Positions 1 to 8,292 of a stretch of DNA of 64,000 bases are shown one piece after another (the stretch's first letter is position 1; each line of letters begins with the position of its first letter). The notes below the pieces were generated by a model that did not search any database, was not told where the DNA came from, and was given only the letters and a program-made list of their open reading frames with translations. The stretch is taken from the NCBI RefSeq assembly GCF_036226405.1, contig NZ_CP108464.1, forward strand, positions 3,286,001 to 3,350,000, written 5' to 3'. A program made the translations under genes and the position numbers. This DNA is from Streptomyces sp. NBC_01260 (GTDB taxonomy: Bacteria > Actinomycetota > Actinomycetes > Streptomycetales > Streptomycetaceae).

Positions 1-2437
1 CGCAAAGCAGACGTCTGTATCGGCACTCCTTTCCGAGTTCTTTTTTCACAAACATCGCATCAACGTCCGTAATTATGAAGTATTCAGCGTGCTGAACCGC
101 ATGGGTCGCTTTCTTCTGATTTTCGATGGATTCGATGAGATGGCGTCTCGCACCGACCGCAATACGATGGTCGCAAATTTCTGGGAACTGGCTAAGATCG
201 TCGAGCCGGGAGCTAAGGTACTTCTCAGTAGTCGCACAGAGTACTTCCCAGAGGCCAAGGAAGCTAGAGATCTATTTGGTGCACGCGTCGCGGCTGCAAC
301 GCATGCAATCCCCTCGGATGGTCCTACGTTTGAGATAGTCGAACTCGTACCCTTTGATGATGATCAGATCCGGAAGATGCTGAGCCATCTCCTGACACCC
401 GAAAAATTGGAAGTTGTAATGGGTCACGAGAGTGTCCGTGACCTCATGCGCCGCCCCGTGATGTCAGAGCTAGTGATCGACGCTCTGCCTGAAATTGAAC
501 AGGGAGCCGTAATCAACCTGGCGCGAATCTATCTCTACGCCATTAAGCGCAAGATGGACCGCGACGTCTCTAATGAGCGCACCTTCACCTCCCGCGCAGA
601 TAAACTATTCTTCTTGTGCGAAGTGGCGTGGGAAATGATCCACACAAACCAGCTTAGTTTGAACTACCGAGATTTTCCCGACAGATTGCGTGCCTGTTTC
701 GGCTCGGTCGTTGAGAATTCGAAAGATCTCGACTACTGGGAACAGGACATGCGCAATCAAAGCATGCTGGTAAGGAACTCTAGTGGCGACTACGGGCCGT
801 CCCACAAATCGCTGCTAGAGTTCCTTGTTGCTTTCAGATTCGCAGCAGAACTTGGGCTCCTCGAAGGCGACTTCCTGCACCTAATCTCCGGCCCTGACGA
901 GAGCAATGGTGAACGCCTCTCGTGGTCAGAGTACTTTGCCTCCCGAGGCGAGGGCGGCCGACTGGCGCATCTCCTAGGGTTCGACCCGGAAGGGGTCGAA
1001 AAGCTTGCCAGTAATTTCGGAATGGCCGAGTACAACCCGGTCATTTTCGACTTCCTAGCGACCATGATCAAGGAATGCGATTCCTACCAGGATGTGCTGA
1101 TCGCCCATATCAAAAGTACTGCTAGCGCGTTGGAGCCGTTCAATCTAGGCGGAAACTGCGCGAACCTATTGGCGCAAGCCGGGGGTTCACTTGCTGGCAT
1201 CTCATTGCATGAGGCAAGACTAAGCGGATTCGGTGACACCGGCGAGGCCTTCTTCGATATCTCGCTGGAGGCTACCAATCTATCCAAAGCCGACTTGTCT
1301 GAGGCCGATATCTCGCACCTGAATAAGCGCAACGCCAATTTCACCGGAGCCTTGCTGCGTGGAGGCAGCTTCCTTGATAGCCCCATTAGCGCAGATCACG
1401 TTCTGCTTGATTCGCACGGAGCTATTACTGTTCTACGTTCTCGGCTGCCTAATACTCACCCGTGGGTGCAACCCATGGATTCTGCTGCACTGCATTGGCC
1501 GCATGGCGACCTCCACGAGGAGCCTGTTGTCGTACCGCTCACTCCTGATCCCAAAGAATCATGGGCTGGAGGATGCGGGATTTTCGAATGGGATGACGGG
1601 GAATGGGGTTGCACTGATCGTAGCGGTACTGTAATCAGATCCTCGGCCACTGGCGAGATCACACAGAGTTTCCAGGTCGCTGCGTCTTTTGCTGTCACGT
1701 GGGGGGACTCACGGGCACTCATGGCGGTAGATCGCTCAAGTAGCGGATATACATGGAAAGTCGTTGACGCCGCTACTGGACACCTGCTGGCGGTTTGCGA
1801 CGAAGCCATAGCCCCGATCGCTCATGCGCGCGTGTGGGGGTACCGCCCCAGCGTAAATGGCGTTTTGCTGCGAGTCTCATCTGAGGAGGAAACGGCCCTC
1901 TTCGAGATGACTTCCGCTAATAGTGAGTGGGTGGAGCAGGCCAGGTTTCCTGTGGGGACAGCTCATTCAATCGGAGGATTTACCTCCATCAGGACGATGG
2001 TTAAGGAGGACACCGTATATATCGAAGGCCCTCGATCGGAAATTTTGACTTACCCGAAGAGTGAGTTTGGGGACACATTGGATGACCTGGCCGTTGCCCG
2101 GTGTTCAGCATTCACACCGGATGCTCAGCGGCTAGTTATGTCAAACGATAGGAGCGTCTGGATGCTAGAGCGAGACGCTGGATCATGGCGCAAAGCCTGG
2201 TCTCGATCTGTGAGCTCAGACGTAAGCGCCTTTCCAGCTATGTCAGCAGACGGTTCTAAGGCTGTCTTCGCATTCCGTACTGGCGAGTTGTCAACATGGT
2301 CGCTGGCAGACGGTAACCGGATGTCTGCGAGGAGCTTCAATCCCCTACTTCGCGGAGCACAGTTCTCCAGAGAATCTGACTTGGAGGAGAGTGATTATGA
2401 GTCGATTAAGCTTTCAGGCGGCCTGATCGGCGGTTGA
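1..2437 (+). CDS. NACHT-type STAND NTPase with pentapeptide-like and propeller-like regions (5' end missing)
   Basis: The frame is open from base 2, so the start and the Walker A motif lie upstream of the window; 811 residues are visible. Counting from base 2, a NACHT Walker B motif with an acidic cluster (LLIFDGFDEM) sits at about residues 38-47, followed by the sensor-type stretch LLSSRTEYF near 74-82 and an alpha-helical arm with the typical RRPVM element. Residues about 382-458 have pentapeptide-like spacing (NLSKADLSEADI), and the C-terminal 300 residues contain Trp/Gly-rich blades like a beta-propeller sensor. STAND NTPases of this layout are known from bacterial antiphage defence (bNACHT and Avs groups). 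Sampled stretches are about 50-58% G+C, well below the rest of the window, which points to recent acquisition as cargo. The effector, usually N-terminal, is not visible. The defence role is inferred. Confidence 0.8.
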   Translation, partial: AKQTSVSALLSEFFFHKHRINVRNYEVFSVLNRMGRFLLIFDGFDEMASRTDRNTMVANFWELAKIVEPGAKVLLSSRTEYFPEAKEARDLFGARVAAATHAIPSDGPTFEIVELVPFDDDQIRKMLSHLLTPEKLEVVMGHESVRDLMRRPVMSELVIDALPEIEQGAVINLARIYLYAIKRKMDRDVSNERTFTSRADKLFFLCEVAWEMIHTNQLSLNYRDFPDRLRACFGSVVENSKDLDYWEQDMRNQSMLVRNSSGDYGPSHKSLLEFLVAFRFAAELGLLEGDFLHLISGPDESNGERLSWSEYFASRGEGGRLAHLLGFDPEGVEKLASNFGMAEYNPVIFDFLATMIKECDSYQDVLIAHIKSTASALEPFNLGGNCANLLAQAGGSLAGISLHEARLSGFGDTGEAFFDISLEATNLSKADLSEADISHLNKRNANFTGALLRGGSFLDSPISADHVLLDSHGAITVLRSRLPNTHPWVQPMDSAALHWPHGDLHEEPVVVPLTPDPKESWAGGCGIFEWDDGEWGCTDRSGTVIRSSATGEITQSFQVAASFAVTWGDSRALMAVDRSSSGYTWKVVDAATGHLLAVCDEAIAPIAHARVWGYRPSVNGVLLRVSSEEETALFEMTSANSEWVEQARFPVGTAHSIGGFTSIRTMVKEDTVYIEGPRSEILTYPKSEFGDTLDDLAVARCSAFTPDAQRLVMSNDRSVWMLERDAGSWRKAWSRSVSSDVSAFPAMSADGSKAVFAFRTGELSTWSLADGNRMSARSFNPLLRGAQFSRESDLEESDYESIKLSGGLIGG

Positions 2438-2491
2438 GCGCAAAGTAGGGAGCGTCGGTCCTGGGCCCAGGAAGATGACGTGGCGGCACCT

Positions 2492-3184
2492 CTATCGCGC
2501 TGGAGGGTGGAGGACCCCATGATGCGTTTCCGCACCTTCTGGTACGAGCCGACTCCTAAAACCTGCGTTGCACAGTCGCTCGTACGCTCTCACCACATCT
2601 TCTGGCATCGCCTGGCTGATCATGAAGCCCCGTTGCGGGTAATGCCGCAGCCGCTGGAGAGCTCCTACGAGCATGTCGAACACCAAGCGAGCGTTCCCAA
2701 TTGATTCGACGTAATCGCTAAGTTGTAGCGGCATCGACGCGCTCACAATTTCTACGTCGGGCCACAGCTTCCGTGCCGTTGCGTAGCCGCGCCGCTCTTC
2801 GTACGGCTTGCTAATCAGCAGCACCGATGCCACGTTCACGCCCGCCTTTTCAAGCAGGCTCCTTGAAAATCGGATGTTCTCGCCGGTGTTATGCGCTTTA
2901 GGTTCAACGAGCACAGCGGAGCTGGGAACCCCCAACTCCAGCGCACGCTCGCGATAATGCACGGCCTCTCCGCGCGGCATGCGCTCTCGCGTCGTCGGGC
3001 TCGTGGCGCCGGTGAAGACGATCAGGGGTGCCATTCCGCGCTTGTAGAGGTCCACCGCAGTGTCAGCCACGCCCAAGTCGTGGCTGCCCAGGCCGATCGC
3101 CACTGAGCAAGGCCGCGGCTCGTGGTGCATCTGGTGGTAGTCCCACAACGTCTGTGCGTCCGCCCAGGACTGTTCCGAAATCAA
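2492..3184 (-). CDS. YdcF family (DUF218) protein
   Basis: A 230-residue protein of the DUF218/YdcF fold, which includes SanA and YdcF; YdcF of E. coli binds S-adenosylmethionine, but the role here is unknown. Visible family features are an early AIGLGSHD strand-loop, a VFTGA motif, a PKAHNTGEN motif and the LLISKPYEERR stretch with its conserved Lys/Arg. No signal peptide or membrane segment is seen. The start is a TTG that overlaps the stop codon of the GntR gene (TTGA), so translation is probably coupled to it. GntR plus YdcF pairs recur at the regulatory end of actinobacterial elements. A later ATG at about 3130 is possible but would remove a conserved-looking N-terminus. Confidence 0.8.
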   Translation of the reverse strand: MISEQSWADAQTLWDYHQMHHEPRPCSVAIGLGSHDLGVADTAVDLYKRGMAPLIVFTGATSPTTRERMPRGEAVHYRERALELGVPSSAVLVEPKAHNTGENIRFSRSLLEKAGVNVASVLLISKPYEERRGYATARKLWPDVEIVSASMPLQLSDYVESIGNARLVFDMLVGALQRLRHYPQRGFMISQAMPEDVVRAYERLCNAGFRSRLVPEGAETHHGVLHPPAR

Positions 3185-3975
3185 TGCTTCGCCTCTCCGT
3201 CCTGCGCTGAGTCGGGCACGTTAAAGTCGTACTCCCACGCGAAGCGGGACGCGGCGTGGACGCCGATCGCGAACTCGACCACCGTGTCGTCCGCCGTGAA
3301 CGTGGTGCGGTGCAGCTCCACTACCCATTCGCCGGCGGCCAGCTGCAGAAGCTTCGCCTCGTCCGACGTGGGGACGCGCGCGAAGAGTTGCTCCTTCATG
3401 TGGTCGATCTCGTATCCAGCGTCGTACAAGACGCGGAATCCCCCACCGCGGCCGGCGGGACCCGGCGTGGGGTCGACGATGCGCGTGCCCTCGACGTGCT
3501 CGGGACGGTAGTAGCTGGTCAAGGTGTGCGTGGGCTGGTCGCCCTCCTTCACCAGGCGGGCTCGCGCGTAGACGTCCGCACCGACCGGTAGGCCGTGTGC
3601 CTCCGCTACGGCCGGCGGGGCTTCGACGAGGGAGACCGTCTGCGTCTGGTCTCCCCGGCGGTAGGCCCGGCCAGTGGCTACCCGGTCGGCAATGAACGCC
3701 ACCTGGTCGCTGTCGCGCCACTTCGCCTTGTCGTACCGGGCAATGCCGAGCCGCTTCAGCGGTGTCTGCTGGCGTACTACCGTCCCGTGTCCGCGCGATG
3801 AGGCGACCAGCCCTTCGGCCTCCAACGCCTTGTACGCCGCGTGAACCGTCGACTTCGAGCCCTCGCCAGCCTCGACCAGCTCTCGGATGTGCGGCAGCTG
3901 CTGGCCCGGGCCGTACTCGCCCGACCTGATCCGCTCAGCCAGCTTGTCCGCAAGCTCTCGCCACTTCGGCGCCAT
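3181..3975 (-). CDS. GntR/HutC-type repressor, KorSA-like
   Basis: 264 residues with an N-terminal winged helix (about residues 5-70, containing GEYGPGQQLPHIREL and STVHAAYKALEAEGL) and a C-terminal UTRA ligand-binding domain (about 95-250). In pSAM2 the GntR protein KorSA represses the activator gene for transfer and replication; this gene is in the equivalent place. The ATG at 3975 has a strong GGGAGG about six bases upstream. Three copies of a palindromic sequence lie 36-109 bp upstream of the start, so it probably represses itself and controls the divergent leader. It shares an overlapping stop/start with the YdcF gene. Confidence 0.85.
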   Translation of the reverse strand: MAPKWRELADKLAERIRSGEYGPGQQLPHIRELVEAGEGSKSTVHAAYKALEAEGLVASSRGHGTVVRQQTPLKRLGIARYDKAKWRDSDQVAFIADRVATGRAYRRGDQTQTVSLVEAPPAVAEAHGLPVGADVYARARLVKEGDQPTHTLTSYYRPEHVEGTRIVDPTPGPAGRGGGFRVLYDAGYEIDHMKEQLFARVPTSDEAKLLQLAAGEWVVELHRTTFTADDTVVEFAIGVHAASRFAWEYDFNVPDSAQDGEAKH

Positions 3976-4010
3976 TCCAACCTCCCATGTCTCGAATCAA
4001 CCAGTGAAAC

Positions 4011-4084
4011 ACAGTCCCAGGACTGTTGACAGTCCTGGGACTGTGGGTGCATTGTCTCAGTAGCGGTCACGCAGTCCCAGGACT
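4011..4084. promoter_or_regulatory. triple palindromic operator for the GntR regulator
   Basis: Three copies of a 12-mer occur: AGTCCCAGGACT at 4013-4024, its inverted form at 4031-4042, and a direct copy at 4073-4084. The first two form a perfect 16-bp inverted repeat (4011-4026 and 4029-4044) with a 2-bp centre, and each 12-mer is itself a palindrome AGTCC-N2-GGACT. The site lies upstream of the GntR start and at the head of the divergent region, as expected for an autoregulated repressor. The assignment to this regulator is by position. Confidence 0.75.
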
Positions 4085-4433
4085 ACAAGCCCTCGAGTCC
4101 CTACGTGCCTGCTCGCACCGCCCGGAGGGCTCCGTGAAACGAGTTCGAAGGAAGCGGCCGTTCATTGAGAACTGAACAGCGTGCCAAGGATCGCCGCCTC
4201 TCCTGTGCCCCAAGCAGGCGGCAGCGCGGGACGTCGTCCCGTGCGCTCAACGCGTTAGACGACCACTTCGCAGCGCTCATGACTGCTGCGGTCGGTTGCC
4301 TCCTCTGCCCGTCCGGTCCCTCTTTTCGGGCTGTACGGGCGGGGCTGAGGGGAGCCGGATGGACCGGAACCAGGAGCGGCACCCCGGGGGCAACCGGGGT
4401 GCCGCGATACAGGCACCTATGTAGGAGGCACCT
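4085..4433 (+). other. leader region without a recognisable gene
   Basis: About 350 bp between the operators and a tiny ORF. I see no convincing protein gene. It contains an imperfect GC-rich hairpin around 4213-4235 and a perfect hairpin at 4376-4405. It probably contains the promoter and 5' leader of the rightward transcript controlled by the operators. Confidence 0.4.
4376..4405 (+). other. 12-bp perfect stem-loop before the 30-residue ORF
   Basis: Arms at 4376-4387 (GCGGCACCCCGG) and 4394-4405 pair perfectly around the 6-nt loop GGGCAA. There is no T-run, so it is more likely a leader structure than an intrinsic terminator. Its geometry matches the hairpin at 4647-4676 (12-bp stem, 6-nt loop with GGCAA). 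Confidence 0.6.
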
Positions 4434-4526
4434 GTGATCAGCAGTCTGACAGAGCAGGAACGCGACGAGCTTTCCAAGAAGGTCAGTGAGGCCAACCGCC
4501 GTTCCTCGGGCGGGTCCGGTCGCTGA
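4434..4526 (+). CDS. 30-residue small protein
   Basis: A GTG start lies five bases after a perfect AGGAGG at 4423-4428. The product is 30 residues, hydrophilic, with a charged helical core (LTEQERDELSKKVSEANRR) and a short Gly/Ser tail. The strong ribosome site and good codon usage argue that it is translated. No function recognised. It could be a regulatory leader peptide or a small DNA- or protein-binding factor of the element. It is bracketed by the two matched hairpins. Confidence 0.6.
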   Translation: MISSLTEQERDELSKKVSEANRRSSGGSGR

Positions 4527-4535
4527 GCATGCACC

Positions 4536-4582
4536 GCCCCGGATCACGGCGTGAGGCTGCCGGATCGAATCCGGCCCGGGGC
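4536..4582 (+). ncRNA. tRNA-like three-way fold lacking an anticodon arm
   Basis: A 7-bp acceptor-like stem (4536-4542 with 4576-4582) encloses a 4-bp hairpin (TCAC 4544-4547 with GTGA 4551-4554) and a T-arm-like hairpin (GCCGG 4559-4563, loop ATCGAAT, CCGGC 4571-4575). All three stems pair perfectly. It resembles a tRNA with D-arm and anticodon arm collapsed into one small hairpin. No CCA is encoded. It may be a decayed tRNA, a tRNA mimic in the transcript, or coincidence; expression is not shown. Confidence 0.45.
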
Positions 4583-4646
4583 ACTCGCCGCCAGCTCTGG
4601 CGGCCGGGCTGGCCATATGTCGTGGCAGCCCATCCCTGAACGGCGC

Positions 4647-4676
4647 GCGGCCCCGGTGGGCAAACACCGGGGCCGC
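4647..4676 (+). terminator. perfect 12-bp hairpin, probable terminator
   Basis: GCGGCCCCGGTG (4647-4658) pairs perfectly with 4665-4676 around GGCAAA and is followed by TTTC. It closes the leader unit with the 30-residue ORF and the tRNA-like fold, 35 bp before the next gene. Confidence 0.7.
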
Positions 4677-4711
4677 TTTCAGGCCGTCTCACCGCGAGGA
4701 GAAAACGACCC

Positions 4712-5020
4712 ATGAAGAACATCGTTGCTGGTCGCGAGCCTGTTACCGCGACTGAGTTCATTGAGCTGGCTCTGGGGATCGACGTGGAGCTGTTTACCGG
4801 TTCGGCCACGGAGTCCGCGATGGAGCGGGCGGCGCGGCTGGACGTCGCCCGCGAGGTCCTCGCGGACCTGTGGGAGAGCGACCCGGAGACTGCGACCTAC
4901 GCCGCGAGCCTGCTGCGGACGCTGCCCCTGAAGGCGCAGGCGAACGGCCGCCGCTCGCGCCGCACGGTTCGCCGCCCGGCTTTCGCGGGTGCCGGCACTG
5001 GTTCGGCGGTGGCCGCGTGA
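4712..5020 (+). CDS. hypothetical AICE protein, first gene of the transfer operon
   Basis: 102 residues. The N-terminal 80 residues look helical and acidic (FIELALGIDVELF, ARLDVAREVLADLWE); the tail is basic and Gly/Ala-rich. ATG preceded by GAGGAG. No family recognised. It overlaps the next gene by GTGA, so it belongs to the coupled run of small genes leading to traB. A role in transfer or its control is inferred from position only. Confidence 0.7.
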   Translation: MKNIVAGREPVTATEFIELALGIDVELFTGSATESAMERAARLDVAREVLADLWESDPETATYAASLLRTLPLKAQANGRRSRRTVRRPAFAGAGTGSAVAA

Positions 5021-5304
5021 AGGACCACACCGCGCAGATGTCCATCCGTGGCGGCCGGTGGCGTCTGTACGTCGTGCTGATGGGCGTTCCGGTGTCCCAG
5101 TGGCCGGAGCATGACTTCGGTCCCACCCCCGTGGTGCCGCCGCTGACCGAGCGTTCACGTGCGCTCGCCGCACTCGGCTTCGTGTTCACGGACGGGGCCG
5201 AGTGGGAGTGGGAGGAGTACAGCGAGACGCCGGACGACGACACGTCGCCGGTGCGGCTGCTGGCCTCGGTCAAGGTGCGTTCACGAGAGGGGGGCGCTCC
5301 GTGA
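5017..5304 (+). CDS. small hypothetical protein, DUF6303-like
   Basis: 95 residues from a GTG that overlaps the previous stop. Features: a beta-rich start (GGRWRLYVVLMG), a central LTERSRALAALGF segment and an acidic tail with WEWEEYSE. I recall similar proteins as DUF6303 in Streptomyces elements, with moderate certainty. An upstream ATG in the same frame exists but would run into the previous gene; the overlapping GTG is preferred. Function unknown. Confidence 0.7.
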   Translation: MKDHTAQMSIRGGRWRLYVVLMGVPVSQWPEHDFGPTPVVPPLTERSRALAALGFVFTDGAEWEWEEYSETPDDDTSPVRLLASVKVRSREGGAP

Positions 5305-6305
5305 ACAGTGTTCAGATCCGTTCAGCGGAGCGTGCGTTGTCGGTCGGGACGTGGCTGATCGTGGGTGGGGCGATGCTCTTCTCCATCCTGACGGTGACGC
5401 CGCTCATGGAGCGGCATACGGCCGAGGGGTGGAAGTGGACCGCGCCGATTCTGCCCCTGGTGGTGGATGCCGCGGTCGTCATCGTGGTCCGCCTCGATGC
5501 TGTTCTGGCCCGTCTCGGTGGGCATGGCGGGCGGTGGCCGGTTGCGCTGCGGTGGATGACCGGGTGCATGACCCTGGCCCTGAACGTGGCCGACTCCGCA
5601 CTGAGGAAAGAGCTGGTCGGCGTGGCCGTGCACGCGGTCGCCCCGCTCCTGCTCATCGTCACCGCGGAGACCGGTCTCGCCTACCGCCAGGCCATTACCG
5701 CCGCCCTGAGGGCGCAGGAAGCCCGGCAGAAGGCCGAGCAGGCCGAGCGCGAGCAAGCCGCCGCAGAGCGCCGTGAGGCGGCCGAGCGGCGAGCCCGGGA
5801 GGAGCGCGAGCACACCGCCCAGTTGGTGCGTGAGCAGCGTGAGCATGAGGCGCTGCTGGCCCGCGAACAGACCGAGCGCGAGCAGGCGGCACGGGCGGAG
5901 GAGCGAGAGCGGGCAGAGGCCCGGGAGCGGGCCGAGCGCGAGGCTCGTGAACGCCGTGAACGCGAGCGTGAACAGCAGCAGGTGGAGCGTGAACGCCTCG
6001 AACGAGAGGCCGCCCAACGCCTTGCCGCTGAGCGTCTTGAGCGCGAGCAGCGTGAACACCGTGAACGCGCCGCACGGCAGGAGCGGGCCGAGCGTGAACG
6101 GGCCGCGCTGCTGGCGGCCGGCCCCGCGACGGAGAAGCAGCCTGAGGAGAAGGCCCGGGCAACCGTGCGTGCGGCTTTCGAAGCGGGCCTGGCCGTGCGG
6201 GCCGCGGCGGAGCTGACCGGCTGGTCGATCGGCTGGACCGCCACCCGCTATCAGGAACTGCGCGACACCGCCCCGAACCGTGCGCTTGAAAGCGCGACCC
6301 AGTGA
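5301..6305 (+). CDS. DUF2637 membrane protein with long coiled coil (spread-protein-like)
   Basis: 334 residues. Four membrane segments lie at about residues 14-34, 44-66, 74-92 and 100-120, with the ILPLVVDAAVV core typical of DUF2637. Then about 150 residues are almost entirely Glu/Arg/Gln/Ala, a long charged coiled coil, and the C-terminus (WSIGWTATRYQELRD) resembles a helix-turn-helix. DUF2637 proteins are common in conjugative actinobacterial elements next to spread genes. A role as a membrane anchor in intramycelial spread is inferred. GTG start overlaps the previous stop (GTGA). Confidence 0.75.
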   Translation: MNSVQIRSAERALSVGTWLIVGGAMLFSILTVTPLMERHTAEGWKWTAPILPLVVDAAVVIVVRLDAVLARLGGHGGRWPVALRWMTGCMTLALNVADSALRKELVGVAVHAVAPLLLIVTAETGLAYRQAITAALRAQEARQKAEQAEREQAAAERREAAERRAREEREHTAQLVREQREHEALLAREQTEREQAARAEERERAEARERAEREARERREREREQQQVERERLEREAAQRLAAERLEREQREHRERAARQERAERERAALLAAGPATEKQPEEKARATVRAAFEAGLAVRAAAELTGWSIGWTATRYQELRDTAPNRALESATQ

Positions 6306-6640
6306 GCACGCTGCCGGTCTACCCGTGGCGCCTCGCCCCGGACGGCTACGCAACCTTCCGCCAACTCCGCACCCGCGGGCTGCGGCCCGGCGGTCAAGAC
6401 GTCGCTGCCGTGCTGGAGCGCCCGCGTAAGCGTCGGGGCCCGCTGGTCGCCTACCTCTACCGCATCGACTGGGCGAAGCCGGTCCGGCCGATGACACCGG
6501 CCAAACGGGCCGCGCTGGCCAAGGCGAACGCCGCCCAGCAGGTCTGCCCGAACTGCCGAAGGGACGCCGGGTATCGCATCCCGCGCTCCCTCGGCATGTG
6601 CGTGCCCTGCGCCTACCCCGAAGAACAGTGCGCCGCCTGA
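6302..6640 (+). CDS. RRQRL-motif-type zinc-binding small protein
   Basis: 112 residues. The N-terminal half contains YATFRQLRTRGLRPGGQDV and a basic RPRKRRG segment; the C-terminus has two Cys pairs (CPNC and CVPC) that would form a zinc ribbon. This matches the AICE family described as RRQRL motif-containing zinc-binding proteins. Likely nucleic-acid binding. GTG start overlaps the DUF2637 stop. A 70-bp gap separates it from the next gene. Confidence 0.75.
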   Translation: MSTLPVYPWRLAPDGYATFRQLRTRGLRPGGQDVAAVLERPRKRRGPLVAYLYRIDWAKPVRPMTPAKRAALAKANAAQQVCPNCRRDAGYRIPRSLGMCVPCAYPEEQCAA

Positions 6641-6713
6641 AAGTTCGCAGGGCCCGGCCCTCTCCACCACAGATCCGGCCGGGCCCCTGACTCCGCGAAG
6701 GAGTGCACTCAGC

Positions 6714-8291
6714 ATGACCGACACCACCATCACCCCGGTAGTGGCCCCTGAGGCCGCACCGGACAACACCCCGCCGCCCATGCCCGCACAGACGCCCGCA
6801 CCGGCCGCCGAGGTGGAGCACACCCCGGGCGGCTGGCCGGTCGTCCCGCTCGCGGTGACCGGCACCAACGCCACCACGTCCCTGCTCGCCGCCGCCGCCC
6901 TCGTCGGAGGACCGGCCGTCCTGGCCCTCGCCGCCACCGGGGCAGTCGTGCTCGGCACCGCCACCGCAGCACGCAAGCACCGGGCCAAGAAGAGGACGCC
7001 GCAGAAGGCCACCGCCCGCACCCAGCGCTCTGCGACCGGTACGGGATCGGCTGGCCCGGGCTCCGGCCGGAGCGGATCCGGTCGGGTGCCGGGCCAGGGC
7101 CGTATCGGGAACGCCGGCACCAGTAAGAGCGCAGGTCACGGCCAGGGTAGGTGGGGCCGCGGGGCCGCCGGTTCACTGCTCAGCTCCGGCAAGTCGAGCC
7201 GCCCGAAGAGCAGCCCGCGCAGCCTCCGCAAGACGTCGGCCAAGCACTCTTCCTCCGGGGCTGCCCCGGGTAAGTCGCGGGCCCGTTTGGGGCAGGTCAA
7301 GTCGCTGCGGGAGTCGGCCCGTAAGTCGCCCCTCTCCCGGTCCGGCCGGCGTTCCGAGACCAGCGGGGCGCGTCGCTCTCTGGCTGATGCCCGCCGGGAC
7401 GCCAAGACAGCGGCCCGGTCGGCGTCCATGGCCCGTAAGGGGCCGATCGGCCGGGCGGTGAGCAAGGCGGCGGGGAAGGTCGGCGCTGCCAAGGGCAGGG
7501 CGATCGAGCGCAACCGCCAGGCGCGCGACCAGCGGGCCGCCGGGAAGGTCGCAGGGCAGCGCAACGACGTGCGCAAGGCCCCGGCCAGGAAGAAGGCCCG
7601 CAAGGCCCTGCGCCGGTCCGCGGCCCGGTTCCAGGGACGCCGACTCCTCGCCGCCCTGCTCGCCGGGGCACTCGGGCTCATCGGCCTGGTCTCCACCCCG
7701 CTCGGCCGGAAACTCGGCTGGGCCTGGCTCCAGTGCCCCGGACGCCGCCTCTACGCCCGGCTGACCCTCACCGCCGAGGAACAGCGCACCCACCGGGACA
7801 ACGCCATACGCGCCGCCCTGGAAAACGACGAGGCCGCCGTCGACCAGGAGACCGCCGACACCCACGAGCAGATCAGCGATACGGCCGAGCGCCCTGAGGG
7901 GCTGACGCCGGCAGCACTCACCACGACCCCGGATGAGGGAGAGAACGTGTCTGGTTTCCGGTTCGAGGAGTACGCCGCGGAGATGGAATCCGCGGCCGGA
8001 CAGTACGACCCCGAGAGCGCCATGGAGATCCTCGCCATGGTCGAAGGGCTCCCGGCCGCGCTCACGAGCGTGGCGAACGTGATGCGGGTCCTGGCCGAGC
8101 GCGCCGACTCCGAGTTCCCGCTGGAGAAGGAAGTCGCGGACGGCTTCAACGACATCTTCGGCGCCGTCATGAGCGCCGTGGCGGTCGCTGAGGACATGGG
8201 CCCGCTGTTCCGCCAGTCCCACGAGCAGGACATCGCCCGCCACGAGGACCCGCGCAACGGGTCCCAGGCCGAGAAGGGATGGAACGTCTGA
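6714..8291 (+). CDS. membrane-tethered, histone-like basic protein of the transfer region
   Basis: 525 residues, family not recognised. The N-terminus is Pro/Ala-rich with a hydrophobic pair of segments at about 50-87. Residues about 90-310 are extremely Lys/Arg/Ser-rich, like a histone H1 tail. A further membrane segment follows near 312-335, and the last 170 residues are acidic and helical. It ends one base before traB begins, so the two are translated together. A membrane protein with a large DNA-binding-like basic region just before the DNA pump could hold DNA near the pore; this is inference. ATG preceded by AAGGAG. Confidence 0.7.
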   Translation: MTDTTITPVVAPEAAPDNTPPPMPAQTPAPAAEVEHTPGGWPVVPLAVTGTNATTSLLAAAALVGGPAVLALAATGAVVLGTATAARKHRAKKRTPQKATARTQRSATGTGSAGPGSGRSGSGRVPGQGRIGNAGTSKSAGHGQGRWGRGAAGSLLSSGKSSRPKSSPRSLRKTSAKHSSSGAAPGKSRARLGQVKSLRESARKSPLSRSGRRSETSGARRSLADARRDAKTAARSASMARKGPIGRAVSKAAGKVGAAKGRAIERNRQARDQRAAGKVAGQRNDVRKAPARKKARKALRRSAARFQGRRLLAALLAGALGLIGLVSTPLGRKLGWAWLQCPGRRLYARLTLTAEEQRTHRDNAIRAALENDEAAVDQETADTHEQISDTAERPEGLTPAALTTTPDEGENVSGFRFEEYAAEMESAAGQYDPESAMEILAMVEGLPAALTSVANVMRVLAERADSEFPLEKEVADGFNDIFGAVMSAVAVAEDMGPLFRQSHEQDIARHEDPRNGSQAEKGWNV

Positions 8292-8292
8292 A

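Noticed and set aside
1..4100. Left attachment site of the AICE
   Set aside because: No second copy of the tRNA-Tyr 3' end was found, and the first gene is open at the window edge.
4536..4583. Genuine tRNA gene
   Set aside because: No anticodon arm and only 47 nt; recorded instead as a tRNA-like fold.
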